This document shows positions 63,001 through 64,000 of a stretch of 64,000 bases of DNA, piece by piece (within the stretch, counting starts at the first letter, position 1; each line of letters starts with the position of its first letter). The stretch is from Bursaphelenchus xylophilus (lineage: Eukaryota > Nematoda > Chromadorea > Rhabditida > Aphelenchoididae), in the NCBI GenBank assembly GCA_904066235.2, contig CAJFCV020000003.1:4092001-4156000 (forward strand), in the 5' to 3' direction. Under the pieces are notes generated by a model. That model had not been told where the DNA came from. It saw nothing but the letters and a program-made list of their open reading frames with translations, and made no database searches. The translations under genes and the position numbers were made by a program.

Positions 63001-64000
63001 GTTTCGAACGGTATAGGTGTCGTCAATTCACTCCGACATCTCTAATTCACTTTATTTTTTATTAGTGCCTAGTGTAATATCAGAGTGTTTGGCCTGGCAC
63101 GGGCGTAATTTGGCTAAAAAAAGGCGAAACTTGCGGTTTTGAAATTCCATTCTGTAATGTTTCGAACGGTATAGGTGTCGTCAATTCACTCCGACATCTC
63201 TAATTTACTTTATTTTTTATTAGTGCCTAGTGTAATATCAGAGTGTTTGGCCTGGTACGGGCGTAATTTGGCTCCAAAAAAGGCGAAACTTGCGGTTTTG
63301 AAATTTCATTCTGTAATGTTTCGAACAGTATAGGTGTCGTCAATTCACTCCGACATCTCTAACTCACTTTATTTTTTATTAGTGCCTAGTGTAATATCAG
63401 AGTGTTTGGCCTGGCACGGGCGTAATTTGGCTCCAAAAAAGGCGAAACTTGCGGTTTTGAAATTTCATTCTGTAATGTTTCGAACGGTATAGGTGTCGTC
63501 AATTCACTCCGACATCTCTAACTCACTTTATTTTTTATTAGTGCCTAGTGTAATATCAGAGTGTTTGGCCTGGTACGGGCGTAATTTGGCTCCAAAAAAG
63601 GCGAAACTTGCGGTTTTGAAATTTCATTCTGTAATGTTTCGAACGGTATAGGTGTCGTCAATTCACTCCGGCATCTCTAATTCACTTTATTTTTTATTAG
63701 TGCCTAGTGTAATATCAGAGTGTTTGGCCTGGCACGGGCGTAATTTGGCTAAAAAAAGCGAAACTTGCGGTTTTGAAATTTCATTCTGTAATGTTTCGAA
63801 CGGTATAGGTGTCGTCAATTCACTCCGACATCTCTAATTTACTTTATTTTTTATTAGTGCCTAGTGTAATATCAGAGTGTTTGGCCTGGTACGGGCGTAA
63901 TTTGGCTCCAAAAAAGGCGAAACTTGCGGTTTTGAAATTTCATTCTGTAATGTTTCGAACGGTATAGGTGTCGTCAATTCACTCCGACATCTCTAACTCA
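33046..64000. repeat. Tandem satellite array, 159-bp unit, about 195 copies, continues beyond window
   Basis: Successive GTTTGGCCTG starts at 33046, 33205, 33364 and 33523 give a 159-bp period. The array runs without interruption to the last base. Units differ at a few diagnostic sites: GTTTGG/GTTTTG/GTTTCG, GGTACGGGCG(T/C)AA versus GGCACGGGCGTAA, CTCCAAAAAA versus CTAAAAAAAA, GCGGTTTTG/GCGGCTTTG, CCGACATC/CCGGCATC and CTAACTCAC/CTAATTCAC/CTAATTTAC. The first unit is the most diverged, as expected at an array edge. Small indels in the A-run make some units 157-158 bp. Every unit holds CGAAAC, GAAATTTC and GTTTCG in a symmetric arrangement. The short open frames at 61113-61298 and 63652-63837 are repeat-derived. 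Confidence 0.97.

Noticed and set aside
33046..64000. CRISPR-like array
   Set aside because: The unit repeats in full with no unique spacers, and the context is eukaryotic; it is a tandem satellite.

Overview
The window looks like nuclear DNA of a free-living or parasitic nematode. The genes have many short exons with GT..TTTCAG or GT..TTTTAG introns. One gene is a worm-specific chemoreceptor of the SRG class, one is a nematode-type CK1-like kinase and one is a ZYG-11 homologue. The intergenic DNA is AT-rich. I cannot name the species. Exon boundaries below were built by hand by matching splice sites, reading frame and, for the two duplicated families, paralogue alignment.

Layout: an SRG chemoreceptor (+, 1663-4521); a legumain-like asparaginyl endopeptidase (+, 5889-8226); a ZYG-11/ZER1-type CUL2 substrate receptor (-, 8792-12218); about 4 kb of gene-poor AT-rich DNA; a divergent CK1-family kinase (+, 16196-17661); a secreted, Thr-rich, probably GPI-anchored protein of unknown family, called ECD1 here (-, 18041-20317); a GT14 (core-2/I-branching type) glycosyltransferase (+, 21980-24980); a second member of the unknown family, ECD2 (+, 25369-30614); a second GT14 gene (+, from 31435) of which only exons 1-5 are visible; then a tandem satellite with a 159-bp unit from 33046 to the end of the window, about 31 kb and nearly 195 copies.

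The region 18-33 kb is a two-unit duplication: one ECD gene next to one GT14 gene, twice. The pairs differ in arrangement (ECD1/GT14-1 head to head, ECD2/GT14-2 head to tail), so an inversion accompanied the duplication. Intron 3 of ECD2 has been enlarged from about 0.3 to 3.8 kb by two adjacent long palindromic elements. Each is flanked by TTAA, they share the central TTAA, and each carries a tRNA-like module in both arms. A related tRNA-like module lies just before the satellite. The satellite begins 162 bp into intron 5 of GT14-2, so that gene either has a giant satellite-filled intron or has lost its C-terminal exon.

Smaller mobile elements are two TA-flanked MITEs with the same mariner-like terminal repeat (in a legumain intron and upstream of ECD1) and one Tc1-like MITE between the convergent kinase and ECD1 genes. 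No rRNA gene, intact canonical tRNA or CRISPR array was seen. The two most unusual signals are the satellite (higher-order structure, and a perfectly symmetric 40-bp dyad in each unit) and the TTAA foldback pair with tRNA-like modules.
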